The notes below the pieces were generated by a model. It worked only from the letters and a program-made list of their open reading frames with translations. It searched no databases and had not been told where the DNA came from. Positions 14,628 to 22,002 of a stretch of 64,000 bases of DNA are shown piece after piece. Positions within the stretch are counted from its first letter, which is position 1, and the number at the start of each line of letters is the position of its first letter. The stretch comes from a virus: positions 16,206 through 80,205 of the IMG/VR virus record IMGVR_UViG_3300025112_000005; one strand, written 5' to 3'. The position numbers were made by a program, and so were the translations under genes.

Positions 14628-14641
14628 TAGGATGGGCGGCG
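14628..14641 (+). promoter_or_regulatory. TAGGATGGGCGGC element
   Basis: Shares GTAGG[A/G]TGGGCGGC with the site at 12379. It lies almost on the start codon at 14644, so if it is a -10 box the mRNA would be nearly leaderless; a translational or other role is possible. Confidence 0.25.
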
Positions 14642-14643
14642 GA

Positions 14644-17600
14644 ATGCTGACCTATGCCGAGCTGATCAAGGCGCACGCGGCGACCTACCATGGCAAGGGG
14701 CGCCGTACGGGTGTGCCGGGGCACTACAGCTACGACTACGACGAGCCCGCGCGGCGGGGCAGTGGGCGCGGCCAGCGCAAGCGGGAGGCGCTGGAGGCGG
14801 CGGGCCAGCTCTCGTTGCTGGGTCCAATGCAGCCAAGCGCGGCGCCCCCCGCCGCCCGTGAGGAGCCGAAGCCCGAGCGCCCCCAGCTCGCGCACGACCA
14901 CCCCGCGGTGAGTGAGCCCAGCGCGCGCATCACCCGGTACGACCTGAAGCAAGCGGCTGGCGTGCGCGCCGAGCTGGCGAAGATCGCGGACGAGCTGGAG
15001 AAGCTGCCCAACGGCGCAGACTGGCGACATGGCCGAGCGCGCGAGCTGGTTCGCGAAGTGGGCCGCGCCAGCACAAACGTCTTGCGGTGGGCGATGAAGC
15101 TGGAGCTGTGGGACAAACCCGACCACGAGGGCGGGCTGGACGCATTGATGAGCGGGCTCAACCGCAGCAGCGTGCTGGAGGGCGGCCCCCAGGCGACCGC
15201 GCGGCGCCTTCGGCGCATTCACAGAAAGCTGGCCGCGTCGGCGAAGCGTGGGACTGAGGACGTGTCCCACGAGGAGCGGCTGGAGACGCAGCAGGTGGGC
15301 GCCGTCCAGCTACAGGTCAGCAGGCACGAGGCAACGCCGGAGATGGCCCGTTCGCTCGCTCACGATCTGCGCGAAGCGCAGGGGCGCATGAAGCGCGCGG
15401 GGTTCCACGAGGCGTACAAAGGCGGGCGGGTCACCCTCAAGAAGCACGCGCGGGAGCACGAGGCGCGATACATGCGAAACGGCCGGTCAGCGGACACGGT
15501 CGAGTGGAACACCAATTCGCTGGGTACGCTGGGGGAGCACGAGGAGACAGTGGCGTCCATCGTCCACGAATTCGGACACCGGCACTACTACCGCAACCTG
15601 CCCAGCCGCGCCGTTGAAGGGTGGGACGCCGAGTCTGCGCGCATGGTCAACGTGGCGCGCGAGGACGTGGACAAGCTGGCCGACTACACGGCGCGCTTCG
15701 CCAGCGACGCGCAGCGCGACGGGGCCACTTACAGCGAGAGGCTGGGGACGGAAAGCGCGTTCTCCGAACGGGTGCGTGCCCACATCACCAATGACCCTGA
15801 CCTGGACCCGGAGACCCGCGCGCTTTACACGGCGATGGTGGGGGTCGTGGGGGAAGACCTGGAAAGCAGGCTGACGACCACCTGGGCGCACCCCGGCGAC
15901 CGCCAGCACGGGCTTGACGATGTGCGGAAAGAGATGCGCGAGAAGCTGGTGGGTGCGCATGTGCCCGTTCACTGGACAACGCAGTACGGGAGCACCAAGC
16001 CAGAGGAGGCATACGCGGAGGCGTTCAAGCTCTACGTGATGCGAGGCCCCCGAGCCCTGGGTGAGCGCACCCGAAAGTTCTTCGAGCACATTAGCAGCCT
16101 GCGCAAGGCGCAAGGCGCGTTCTCAGCACCGCTGGACACCGTGATGGAGCACCGGAAACAGCTCCGCGCGGGGCGGTTGGTAGACGCGATGGATAAGGCG
16201 CTGGGGGTTTTCCGATGCAGGCGTGGCACGCCGAGGGGCTGGCGCTGCTTTGCGGATCTGGTGAAGGCATACACTGCGTATCGCGGGAAGGGCACGCGCC
16301 ACGGCTCCCCGGGGAGCTACACCTACACCTACGACGATGAGCCCAAGGCGAAGGCGAAGAAGAAGGGGCGCCACACGGTGCTCCCCACGTGGGACGCCCC
16401 CGAGCGCATCGACCTGACTCTGGTGGGGTGCAGCAAGTCGAAGGTGGACCACGACGACCCCGTGGCCGTGCGGGACCTGTACCGCAAAGACCTGTGGAAC
16501 AAGCGGCGGGGGTTCGCGGAGGCGCGCTCGCGCCACGGCACCCCCTGGGCGGTGGTCAGCGCCGGCTTGGGCATTGTGGACCCCGACACCCAGGCGACGC
16601 GCTACGACACCCAGGTAAAGGATTTGAAGGGCGACGCGCGGAGCGAGTGGGTGCGCAACACGCGCGAGAGCCTGCGGCAGAAGCTACCCCGCGGCGGGCG
16701 CCTGGAAGTGATCGCCGGGCGTGACTACGTGGCGATGCTGCGGGAGGCGGTCGAGGGGCTGGGCATCGAGCTGGTTAACCCGCTCAAGAGCGTGGGCACA
16801 GGCGACGGGAAGCACTGGCTGGCGGCGCAGACGGATCTGCTGAACAACAAGCCCGCGCCCCGGGAGCCTGAGCAGCTGCGCCCCGCGCAGCAGCAGCTCT
16901 CCCTGTTCGGCCCCGACGACTGGCCCAAGAAGCGCGCGGCGCCCACGCTCTCCGCGTACGCCGAACTGCGCCCCCTGCGAAAGAAGCACGCGGCGGCAGA
17001 GGGTGCGTGGAAGAGGGTGCTGGGGGCAGCGGAGCGGCTGCTGGTGGCGACGGACTACGCGGAGCCCCACACGGTCGAGACGACCCGAGGGACCTACAAG
17101 TACAAGGGGGGCACCCATCGACCCCCCCAGGCGAGCGGGGGGCGGCTGGCGCCCGAGGTGACCCACCAGTTTGCAGGCGTGCTCCCGCAGGGGCGGCTTA
17201 CGCCGGAGAAGCTACATGCGGGGAGGCTGGCGGCGGCGGAGACGATGGCGCGGACGATGAGCCTGGACGAGACCCCCGCGGGTGTTCCGCGCTGGTGGAA
17301 GGCCGAGCGGAAGAGGTTCGTGGACGCTGTGGCGGAGCTGCGCGGTGCGCGTGACACGTACACGTCGATCACGCGACTGTTCCCGGGGAAGCGCTTCGAG
17401 ACCCCGAAGGTAGGCCGCGCCCTGGAGAAGATGGCCCTGGAACGCCGAGGGCTGGAGCGCGAGGCGGACGAACTAGACATCCCCCTGCGGCGGTACTTCG
17501 CCAGCGGGTCCAACAACGCGGGGGAGATTCGCGGGTTTGCTGCGCTGGGCATGAACGTGGGCGTGGCGGTGGACCAGATCAACAGCGCGTCCCTGGAAGC

Positions 17601-18594
17601 GATCCGAGAGCTGCGTGGCAACGGAACCCAGGTGTTCGTGGACTCCGGCGCGTTCGGAGAGGTCAAGTTCAACGTGCCGAACAAGAAAGGCAAGCTGCCA
17701 AAGCCGGACCTGCCCATCGGCCCGTACACGGTGCGCCCCATCACACACGAGGACTGGACCACCCGACTGGCGCTCTACGACCGCATCGTGGACGCGGCGG
17801 GTGCCCAGGCGCACGTCGTCGCGCCGGACAAGATCGCCGACCAAGCGACGACGCTGGAGCGAATGCGGAAGTACGCGCCGGAGATGCAGGCGCTCCGCGA
17901 GAAGGGCGCCAACGTGCTCGCCCCGTTGCAGGGCGGCGGCGCTCTGACGCTGGCGCAGTTTGAGGACAAGGTGACCGAGGCGCTAGGCTTTGACGACTAC
18001 GTGCGGGCGATCCCGATGAAATCGAACGCCACGAGCCCCGAGGTCTTGGAGGCGTTTCTGGAGGAGCGACGCCCGAAGCGCATCCACCTGCTGGGCCTGG
18101 GGCCGAGCAGCGACGCGTTCCCCGCGATCAGGGAGATGATCCAGCGGGTCAGCCCCCATACGTCCGTTACGCTGGACAGCGTGGCAATCACGGCGGCCGT
18201 GGGTCGCCCCAAATCAAAGAAGACTGGGGAGCTGCTGGAGCCGCGCAAGCTGTCCCGGGCGACCGATTGGGTGAGACGAGAGATGAGCCCGCAATACGAC
18301 AGAGACGCCGATTACACGGACCTGATTGGCGCCCCGAGCGAGTGGATGCCGCTGGCCCAACAGCAGCGCGTTGCGCGCGACCTGGATGCGATGGGGCACG
18401 ACGGGGCTGCGTTCTTGCGCGACCCTGACGGGTGGCTCCAAGAGGACGAGGGGGACGGTGCCCCGCCGAACTACGAGCTGCCGGAGGTGGCGCACCTAAT
18501 GGATCAGGTGTGGGGCAACTGGTGGGAGGACCGGGACGAGCACACGGCGGCCGTCAAGCGCGCGGCCGTGATGGAAGCGTGGGCGGCATCGTGA
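14644..18594 (+). CDS. Polyvalent protein: zincin + DUF6884 + TGT/DpdA-like
   Basis: 1316 residues from ATG 14644 (ATG 14632 lacks a ribosome site). In order: LIKA (7-10), cassette GKGRRTGVPGHYSYDYDEP (17-35), QLSLL (55-59), a metallopeptidase with HEFGH (308-312) and a possible third ligand near EEAYAEAF (~455), LVKA (539-542) with cassette RGKGTRHGSPGSYTYTYD, a DUF6884 domain starting LTLVGCSKSK (~590-700), QLSLF (751-755, an exact clamp-binding consensus), and a C-terminal TIM-barrel-like domain with VDSGAF (Asp1000), APDKIADQ (Asp1062) and LAPLQGG. The last resembles tRNA-guanine transglycosylases and the phage DNA 7-deazaguanine enzyme DpdA. The junction near 16215 holds an out-of-frame repeat, suggesting a fusion. 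Confidence 0.8.
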   Translation: MLTYAELIKAHAATYHGKGRRTGVPGHYSYDYDEPARRGSGRGQRKREALEAAGQLSLLGPMQPSAAPPAAREEPKPERPQLAHDHPAVSEPSARITRYDLKQAAGVRAELAKIADELEKLPNGADWRHGRARELVREVGRASTNVLRWAMKLELWDKPDHEGGLDALMSGLNRSSVLEGGPQATARRLRRIHRKLAASAKRGTEDVSHEERLETQQVGAVQLQVSRHEATPEMARSLAHDLREAQGRMKRAGFHEAYKGGRVTLKKHAREHEARYMRNGRSADTVEWNTNSLGTLGEHEETVASIVHEFGHRHYYRNLPSRAVEGWDAESARMVNVAREDVDKLADYTARFASDAQRDGATYSERLGTESAFSERVRAHITNDPDLDPETRALYTAMVGVVGEDLESRLTTTWAHPGDRQHGLDDVRKEMREKLVGAHVPVHWTTQYGSTKPEEAYAEAFKLYVMRGPRALGERTRKFFEHISSLRKAQGAFSAPLDTVMEHRKQLRAGRLVDAMDKALGVFRCRRGTPRGWRCFADLVKAYTAYRGKGTRHGSPGSYTYTYDDEPKAKAKKKGRHTVLPTWDAPERIDLTLVGCSKSKVDHDDPVAVRDLYRKDLWNKRRGFAEARSRHGTPWAVVSAGLGIVDPDTQATRYDTQVKDLKGDARSEWVRNTRESLRQKLPRGGRLEVIAGRDYVAMLREAVEGLGIELVNPLKSVGTGDGKHWLAAQTDLLNNKPAPREPEQLRPAQQQLSLFGPDDWPKKRAAPTLSAYAELRPLRKKHAAAEGAWKRVLGAAERLLVATDYAEPHTVETTRGTYKYKGGTHRPPQASGGRLAPEVTHQFAGVLPQGRLTPEKLHAGRLAAAETMARTMSLDETPAGVPRWWKAERKRFVDAVAELRGARDTYTSITRLFPGKRFETPKVGRALEKMALERRGLEREADELDIPLRRYFASGSNNAGEIRGFAALGMNVGVAVDQINSASLEAIRELRGNGTQVFVDSGAFGEVKFNVPNKKGKLPKPDLPIGPYTVRPITHEDWTTRLALYDRIVDAAGAQAHVVAPDKIADQATTLERMRKYAPEMQALREKGANVLAPLQGGGALTLAQFEDKVTEALGFDDYVRAIPMKSNATSPEVLEAFLEERRPKRIHLLGLGPSSDAFPAIREMIQRVSPHTSVTLDSVAITAAVGRPKSKKTGELLEPRKLSRATDWVRREMSPQYDRDADYTDLIGAPSEWMPLAQQQRVARDLDAMGHDGAAFLRDPDGWLQEDEGDGAPPNYELPEVAHLMDQVWGNWWEDRDEHTAAVKRAAVMEAWAAS
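16217..16248 (+). repeat. 32-base direct repeat, copy 1 (read in another frame)
   Basis: Identical to 18611-18642 (begins GCAGGCGTGGCACGCC). Here the giant protein reads it in a different frame. Read from the ATG at 16215 it would give MQAWHAEGLAL, matching QAWHAEGLAL near the start of the gene at 18591. Confidence 0.9.
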
Positions 18595-19109
18595 ACGCCC
18601 TGGTGCCCCCGCAGGCGTGGCACGCCGAGGGGCTGGCGCTGCACGAGCGCATGAAGCTGATGCGCTATGAGCTGGCGCAGTGTGGCTGGCGCATCTGGAA
18701 GCGCCCGAAGTGGAGCACGCACGCGTTCAAGGGCACGTCTATGACGTTCCACCCGCTGCGGCTGATGGTGACCCGTGTGGGGGTCGACCTGGAAGACGAC
18801 GCCACCCCGCTCTCCGAGGCAACGCTGTTCGCGCACGAGATGGCGCACGTGCTCCAGGGCGCGGGCTCGCGCGTGCTCTGGACGCTTCGCTACCTGCTGT
18901 TCCCCGGCTTCCGGCGCGCGGTCGAAGAGGAGGCGTTCGCGCACGGGATGGCGCTCGCGCTTGCTGCGGGGCACACGGGCTGGCACTACAAGGATCCGGC
19001 TGTGTTGCGGCCCCTGTACCTGTTGAAGCGTGACGAAAGCACCGCGGAGCGTGTACACCGTCGGGCGAGGGATCTGGTAGCATCCGGCGCAGGAGGTAGC
19101 ACCCCATGA
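18591..19109 (+). CDS. Stand-alone HExxH metallopeptidase (zincin)
   Basis: 172 residues from GTG 18591, overlapping the preceding stop. Begins VNALVPPQAWHAEGLALHER. Zincin motif LFAHEMAHVLQG has His82, Glu83 and His86; EEEAFAHGMAL (~112-122) may give the third ligand. The fold resembles small phage peptidases in which Glu acts as general base on a zinc-bound water. A short basic stretch (WRIWKRPKW) precedes the domain. It may cleave head proteins, host proteins, or the neighbouring polyprotein. This is one of four separate HExxH sites in the head region. Confidence 0.72.
   Translation: MNALVPPQAWHAEGLALHERMKLMRYELAQCGWRIWKRPKWSTHAFKGTSMTFHPLRLMVTRVGVDLEDDATPLSEATLFAHEMAHVLQGAGSRVLWTLRYLLFPGFRRAVEEEAFAHGMALALAAGHTGWHYKDPAVLRPLYLLKRDESTAERVHRRARDLVASGAGGSTP
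18611..18642 (+). repeat. 32-base direct repeat, copy 2
   Basis: Exact copy of 16217-16248, here in the coding frame QAWHAEGLAL. Confidence 0.9.
19075..19083 (+). promoter_or_regulatory. TGGTAGCAT element 23 bases before a gene start
   Basis: TGG-TAGCAT is an extended -10-like sequence followed by CCGGCGC, parallel to the element at 40296. No -35 box seen. It lies at the end of the zincin gene, upstream of ATG 19106. Confidence 0.3.
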
Positions 19110-19441
19110 GCACGTTCACGACCCGCAGCAAAGCTGCGGCCAACGTCGTCCCGCCCAACGCCGATGTGGTGGTGATGGGGAAGGCGGACCTGGGCTACCG
19201 CCCCGCGGACATGAACGCCTATTTTCAGATCCACGTCCGAGGACTGGACGCCGGGACGTATGATCTGGCGCTGTCGCTTGCCGACGACCTGGACAACTTC
19301 CGCGACCACCAGACCAACGCAACCGAGAACGACTCCGTGATCGTGGACGGGCCGTTGGTCGAGGCGTTCCGGTTCACGTTCACCGGGCTGGGCGCGGGGG
19401 CGGCCCCGATCTGCTACGTGAAGGGCCAGCGGAAGGTCTAG
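19106..19441 (+). CDS. Small structural protein, beta-rich
   Basis: 111 residues from ATG 19106 with AGGAGG (19091-19096). Begins MSTFTTRSKAAANVVPPNAD and is beta-rich (VVVMGKADLGYR, TYDLALSLADDL, AFRFTFTGLGAG). It resembles small virion decoration or fibre-associated proteins in composition, but no family is recognised. It opens a three-gene group (19106-21942) that ends with a fibre-like protein. Confidence 0.5.
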   Translation: MSTFTTRSKAAANVVPPNADVVVMGKADLGYRPADMNAYFQIHVRGLDAGTYDLALSLADDLDNFRDHQTNATENDSVIVDGPLVEAFRFTFTGLGAGAAPICYVKGQRKV

Positions 19442-19444
19442 CGG

Positions 19445-19846
19445 GTGGCCACCCTACGCGGCGAAGTAACCGGATCCGCGAACGCCAACAACGCGGCGCG
19501 GCTGGCCACGATCTGGGGGGACGGGGTTCTTGTCTACGACACGGACGATGACCGGCTCTACGTCGGCGACGGGGAGACCGCAGGCGGTAATCCGCTCGCT
19601 GAGGGCGGGACTACGCCCATCCCCGGGCACCCGCATTTGTTTCAAGGAGATGGGGCCACGACCGTTTTCACGCTACCGTGGACCCCGTTGACGGCTTCGG
19701 CCCGTGTGTGCCGAAACGGCTTGCAGATCGAGCGAAGCCCGACGCCTGGGGATAAGGACGAATTCCTGATCGCCGGTAACAAAATCACTTTCGGGGCTCC
19801 CCCCGGTACGCTGGACCGTCTTTCGGTCTCGGCGTGGACCCGCTAG
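19445..19846 (+). CDS. Fibre/receptor-binding N-terminal-like protein
   Basis: 133 residues from GTG 19445. The segment ANNAARLATIWGDGVLVYDT followed by DDRLYVGDGETAGGN is the pattern seen at the N-terminus of phage tropism-determinant and fibre proteins ('...L.GDGELVYDTD...RL.VGDG'). The second half (FQGDGATTVFTLPWTPLTAS, NGLQIERSP) resembles fibre beta-domains that also appear at the C-terminus of the next protein (FRNGLRGEQV). Likely a virion surface or fibre-attachment protein. Confidence 0.55.
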   Translation: MATLRGEVTGSANANNAARLATIWGDGVLVYDTDDDRLYVGDGETAGGNPLAEGGTTPIPGHPHLFQGDGATTVFTLPWTPLTASARVCRNGLQIERSPTPGDKDEFLIAGNKITFGAPPGTLDRLSVSAWTR

Positions 19847-19866
19847 AGCGAGAGGGAAAGCAGCAC

Positions 19867-21942
19867 ATGGCCATCAAGATCGCCAGCGACCAGATTCAGG
19901 ACAACGCCGTCCTGACTGCCGCGATCACCGACACCGCGGTCACCGCGGCGAAGCTCGCCAGCGGCGCCGCCGTCGCCAACGTCGGCACGGGCGGCATCAG
20001 CTCCACGGAGCTGGGGTCCGACTCCGTGACGCAGGCCAAGATGGCCGACGACTCAGTGGGCACCGCGGAGATGATCGACGCCAACGTGACCGCCGCCAAG
20101 CTGGCGTCGGGCGCTGCCGTGTCCAACATCGGCGCGGGTGGCATCACCAGCAACGAGATGGGCTCCACGGCCAAGAACAGCGCGCTCGCGTCGAAGGCGT
20201 GGATGGAGGAGGTGGTCAGCGCCGACGAGTCGAACCCGTCCGCGTCGTCCGTCGACATCAAAACTTCGCTGAGCTTCGGCACCACCACGGGAGTGGGCGG
20301 CGCCACCATCGGCGCCACCGCGGGCATCCCGGTGCTGATCGAAGAGACGGGTGGCGCCGACTCCGGCGACTGGAACAACACGGACTCCCGCCCCGCTGCC
20401 ATCGGCGGCGACGCGAAGCTCTACCGCTGCGAAGTCTTCAGCACCGCGGGTGAGGAGATCGTGGACGCGAACGAAAAGCGCGTCTGGGCGGTGATCACGT
20501 GTGACGGCACCCGCCTGACCACCGACGCCTACACCCTGCGCTTCATGTCCGGCGAGTACGGATCCGGCAACGAGGGGGCGTACACGATGGCACAAGCGTT
20601 CTTCATCGTGTACCCCCAGGTGACCGACCTGTCGAACATGACCCTGGGCTCCAACCGCCTGGGCATCGTCTCGATCAGCAAGGAAGCCGCGGGCATCGCC
20701 ACCGGCCAGATCGGGACGGGGGAGCTGGCCCTCGACGCCGTGACCCAGGCGAAGATGGCCGACGACTCAGTGGGCACCGCGGAGATCCTGAACGCGAACG
20801 TGACCGCCGCCAAGCTGGCGTCGGGCGCGGCCGTCTCCAACATCGGCGCGGGTGGCATCACCAGCAACGAGCTGGGCACGGGCTCAGTGATCGCGGGCAA
20901 GATCGCGACGGGCGGCGTTTCGGCGGCGGCTCAGCTCGCCGCAAACGTGGTCGAGACCGCGAAGATCCTCGACGCCAACGTCACGGCGGCGAAGCTCGCC
21001 AGCGGCGCGGCCGTCTCCAACGTCGGCGCGGGCGGCATCACTAGCAACGAGCTGGCCACGGGTTCGGTGATCGCGGGCAAGATCGCGACGGGTGGCGTTT
21101 CGGCCGCGGCTCAGCTCGCCGCAAACGTGGTCGAGACCGCGAAGATCCTCGACGCCAACGTCACGGCGGCGAAGCTCGCCAGCGGCGCGGCCGTCTCCAA
21201 CGTCGGCGCGGGCGGCATCACCAGCAACGAGCTGGCCGCGGGTTCGGTGACCGAGGCGAAGATGGGCAGCTTGCTGCTGTCCCAGATCCGCAACACCGAG
21301 TCGGTTGGCCCGCTGGAGACCAAGCTCGGTGGCATTCTAGGCAGCGGCGCGGCGTCCCTCGCCGCGGAGACTGCGCTGGCCGTCTCCGAGAAGGCCGCGC
21401 CGGACATGAGCGTGGACGTGGCCGCGGGCACGTCGTTCAACGAGAACGGCGACCGCTTCGTGCTGACCACCCTCCAGAACGTCTCGGTGAGCGCGGCGCC
21501 CACGGCCGGCAACAGCCGGTACGACGTGGTGGTCATGTACGGTGACGAGCTGGTTACGATCCGTGCGGGCACCCCCGCCGCCACGGGCTCGCACACCGAG
21601 CCGACCCTGACCACGGGCGACGTGAAGCTGGCCGTGGTCGACGTGGAGAACGGCGACACGACGATCGTGGATGCCAACATCTACGACCACCGTCGTCGTG
21701 CCAACTGCACCCGCGTGGCGGAGAAGTTCGCCCCGTCGGGCTCGGACGTGACACTGGCTTTCCGCACCCGCCGCGGCGACCCCCAGGTCTTCCGCAACGG
21801 TCTGCGCGGTGAGCAGGTCGCGGCGGCTGCGACCGATGCTGACCAGTACACCGTCGACCAGCTCCCCGAGCAGGACGCGACCATGATCACGTTCGGCGCG
21901 TCGGTCAGCGGGGACACCATCCTCGTGGACTACGAGGGCTGA
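19867..21942 (+). CDS. Repeat-containing fibre-like protein
   Basis: 691 residues; ATG 19867 follows GAGAGGGAAAG, whereas an earlier in-frame start adds an unlikely basic leader. Dominated by repeats of VTAAKLASGAAVSN[I/V]GAGG and ITSNEL, including two near-identical 60-residue tandem units (20881-21240). These Ala/Gly/Ser-rich repeats are typical of trimeric phage fibre shafts. The C-terminal part (MSVDVAAGTSFNENGDRFVL onward) looks like a beta-structured tip with VTLAFRTRRGDPQVFRNGLR. It lies within the head region rather than beside baseplate genes, so it may be a head or capsid fibre. Confidence 0.72.
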   Translation: MAIKIASDQIQDNAVLTAAITDTAVTAAKLASGAAVANVGTGGISSTELGSDSVTQAKMADDSVGTAEMIDANVTAAKLASGAAVSNIGAGGITSNEMGSTAKNSALASKAWMEEVVSADESNPSASSVDIKTSLSFGTTTGVGGATIGATAGIPVLIEETGGADSGDWNNTDSRPAAIGGDAKLYRCEVFSTAGEEIVDANEKRVWAVITCDGTRLTTDAYTLRFMSGEYGSGNEGAYTMAQAFFIVYPQVTDLSNMTLGSNRLGIVSISKEAAGIATGQIGTGELALDAVTQAKMADDSVGTAEILNANVTAAKLASGAAVSNIGAGGITSNELGTGSVIAGKIATGGVSAAAQLAANVVETAKILDANVTAAKLASGAAVSNVGAGGITSNELATGSVIAGKIATGGVSAAAQLAANVVETAKILDANVTAAKLASGAAVSNVGAGGITSNELAAGSVTEAKMGSLLLSQIRNTESVGPLETKLGGILGSGAASLAAETALAVSEKAAPDMSVDVAAGTSFNENGDRFVLTTLQNVSVSAAPTAGNSRYDVVVMYGDELVTIRAGTPAATGSHTEPTLTTGDVKLAVVDVENGDTTIVDANIYDHRRRANCTRVAEKFAPSGSDVTLAFRTRRGDPQVFRNGLRGEQVAAAATDADQYTVDQLPEQDATMITFGASVSGDTILVDYEG
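20881..21240 (+). repeat. Two tandem 180-base units in the fibre gene
   Basis: 20881-21060 and 21061-21240 are nearly identical (a handful of differences), each encoding 60 residues with GKIATGGVSAAAQLAANVVE. In-frame expansion or contraction would change shaft length. Confidence 0.85.
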
Positions 21943-21963
21943 TCCGGGTCACCATCACCACGA

Positions 21964-21981
21964 CCGGGGCTCGCCCCCCGG
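21964..21981 (+). terminator. GC hairpin after the fibre gene
   Basis: CCGGGG (21964-21969) pairs with CCCCGG (21976-21981) over a 6-base loop in the 60-base gap before 22003. No T-tract. Confidence 0.3.
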
Positions 21982-22002
21982 CACCAGCCTGGGGTCGAGT
22001 AA

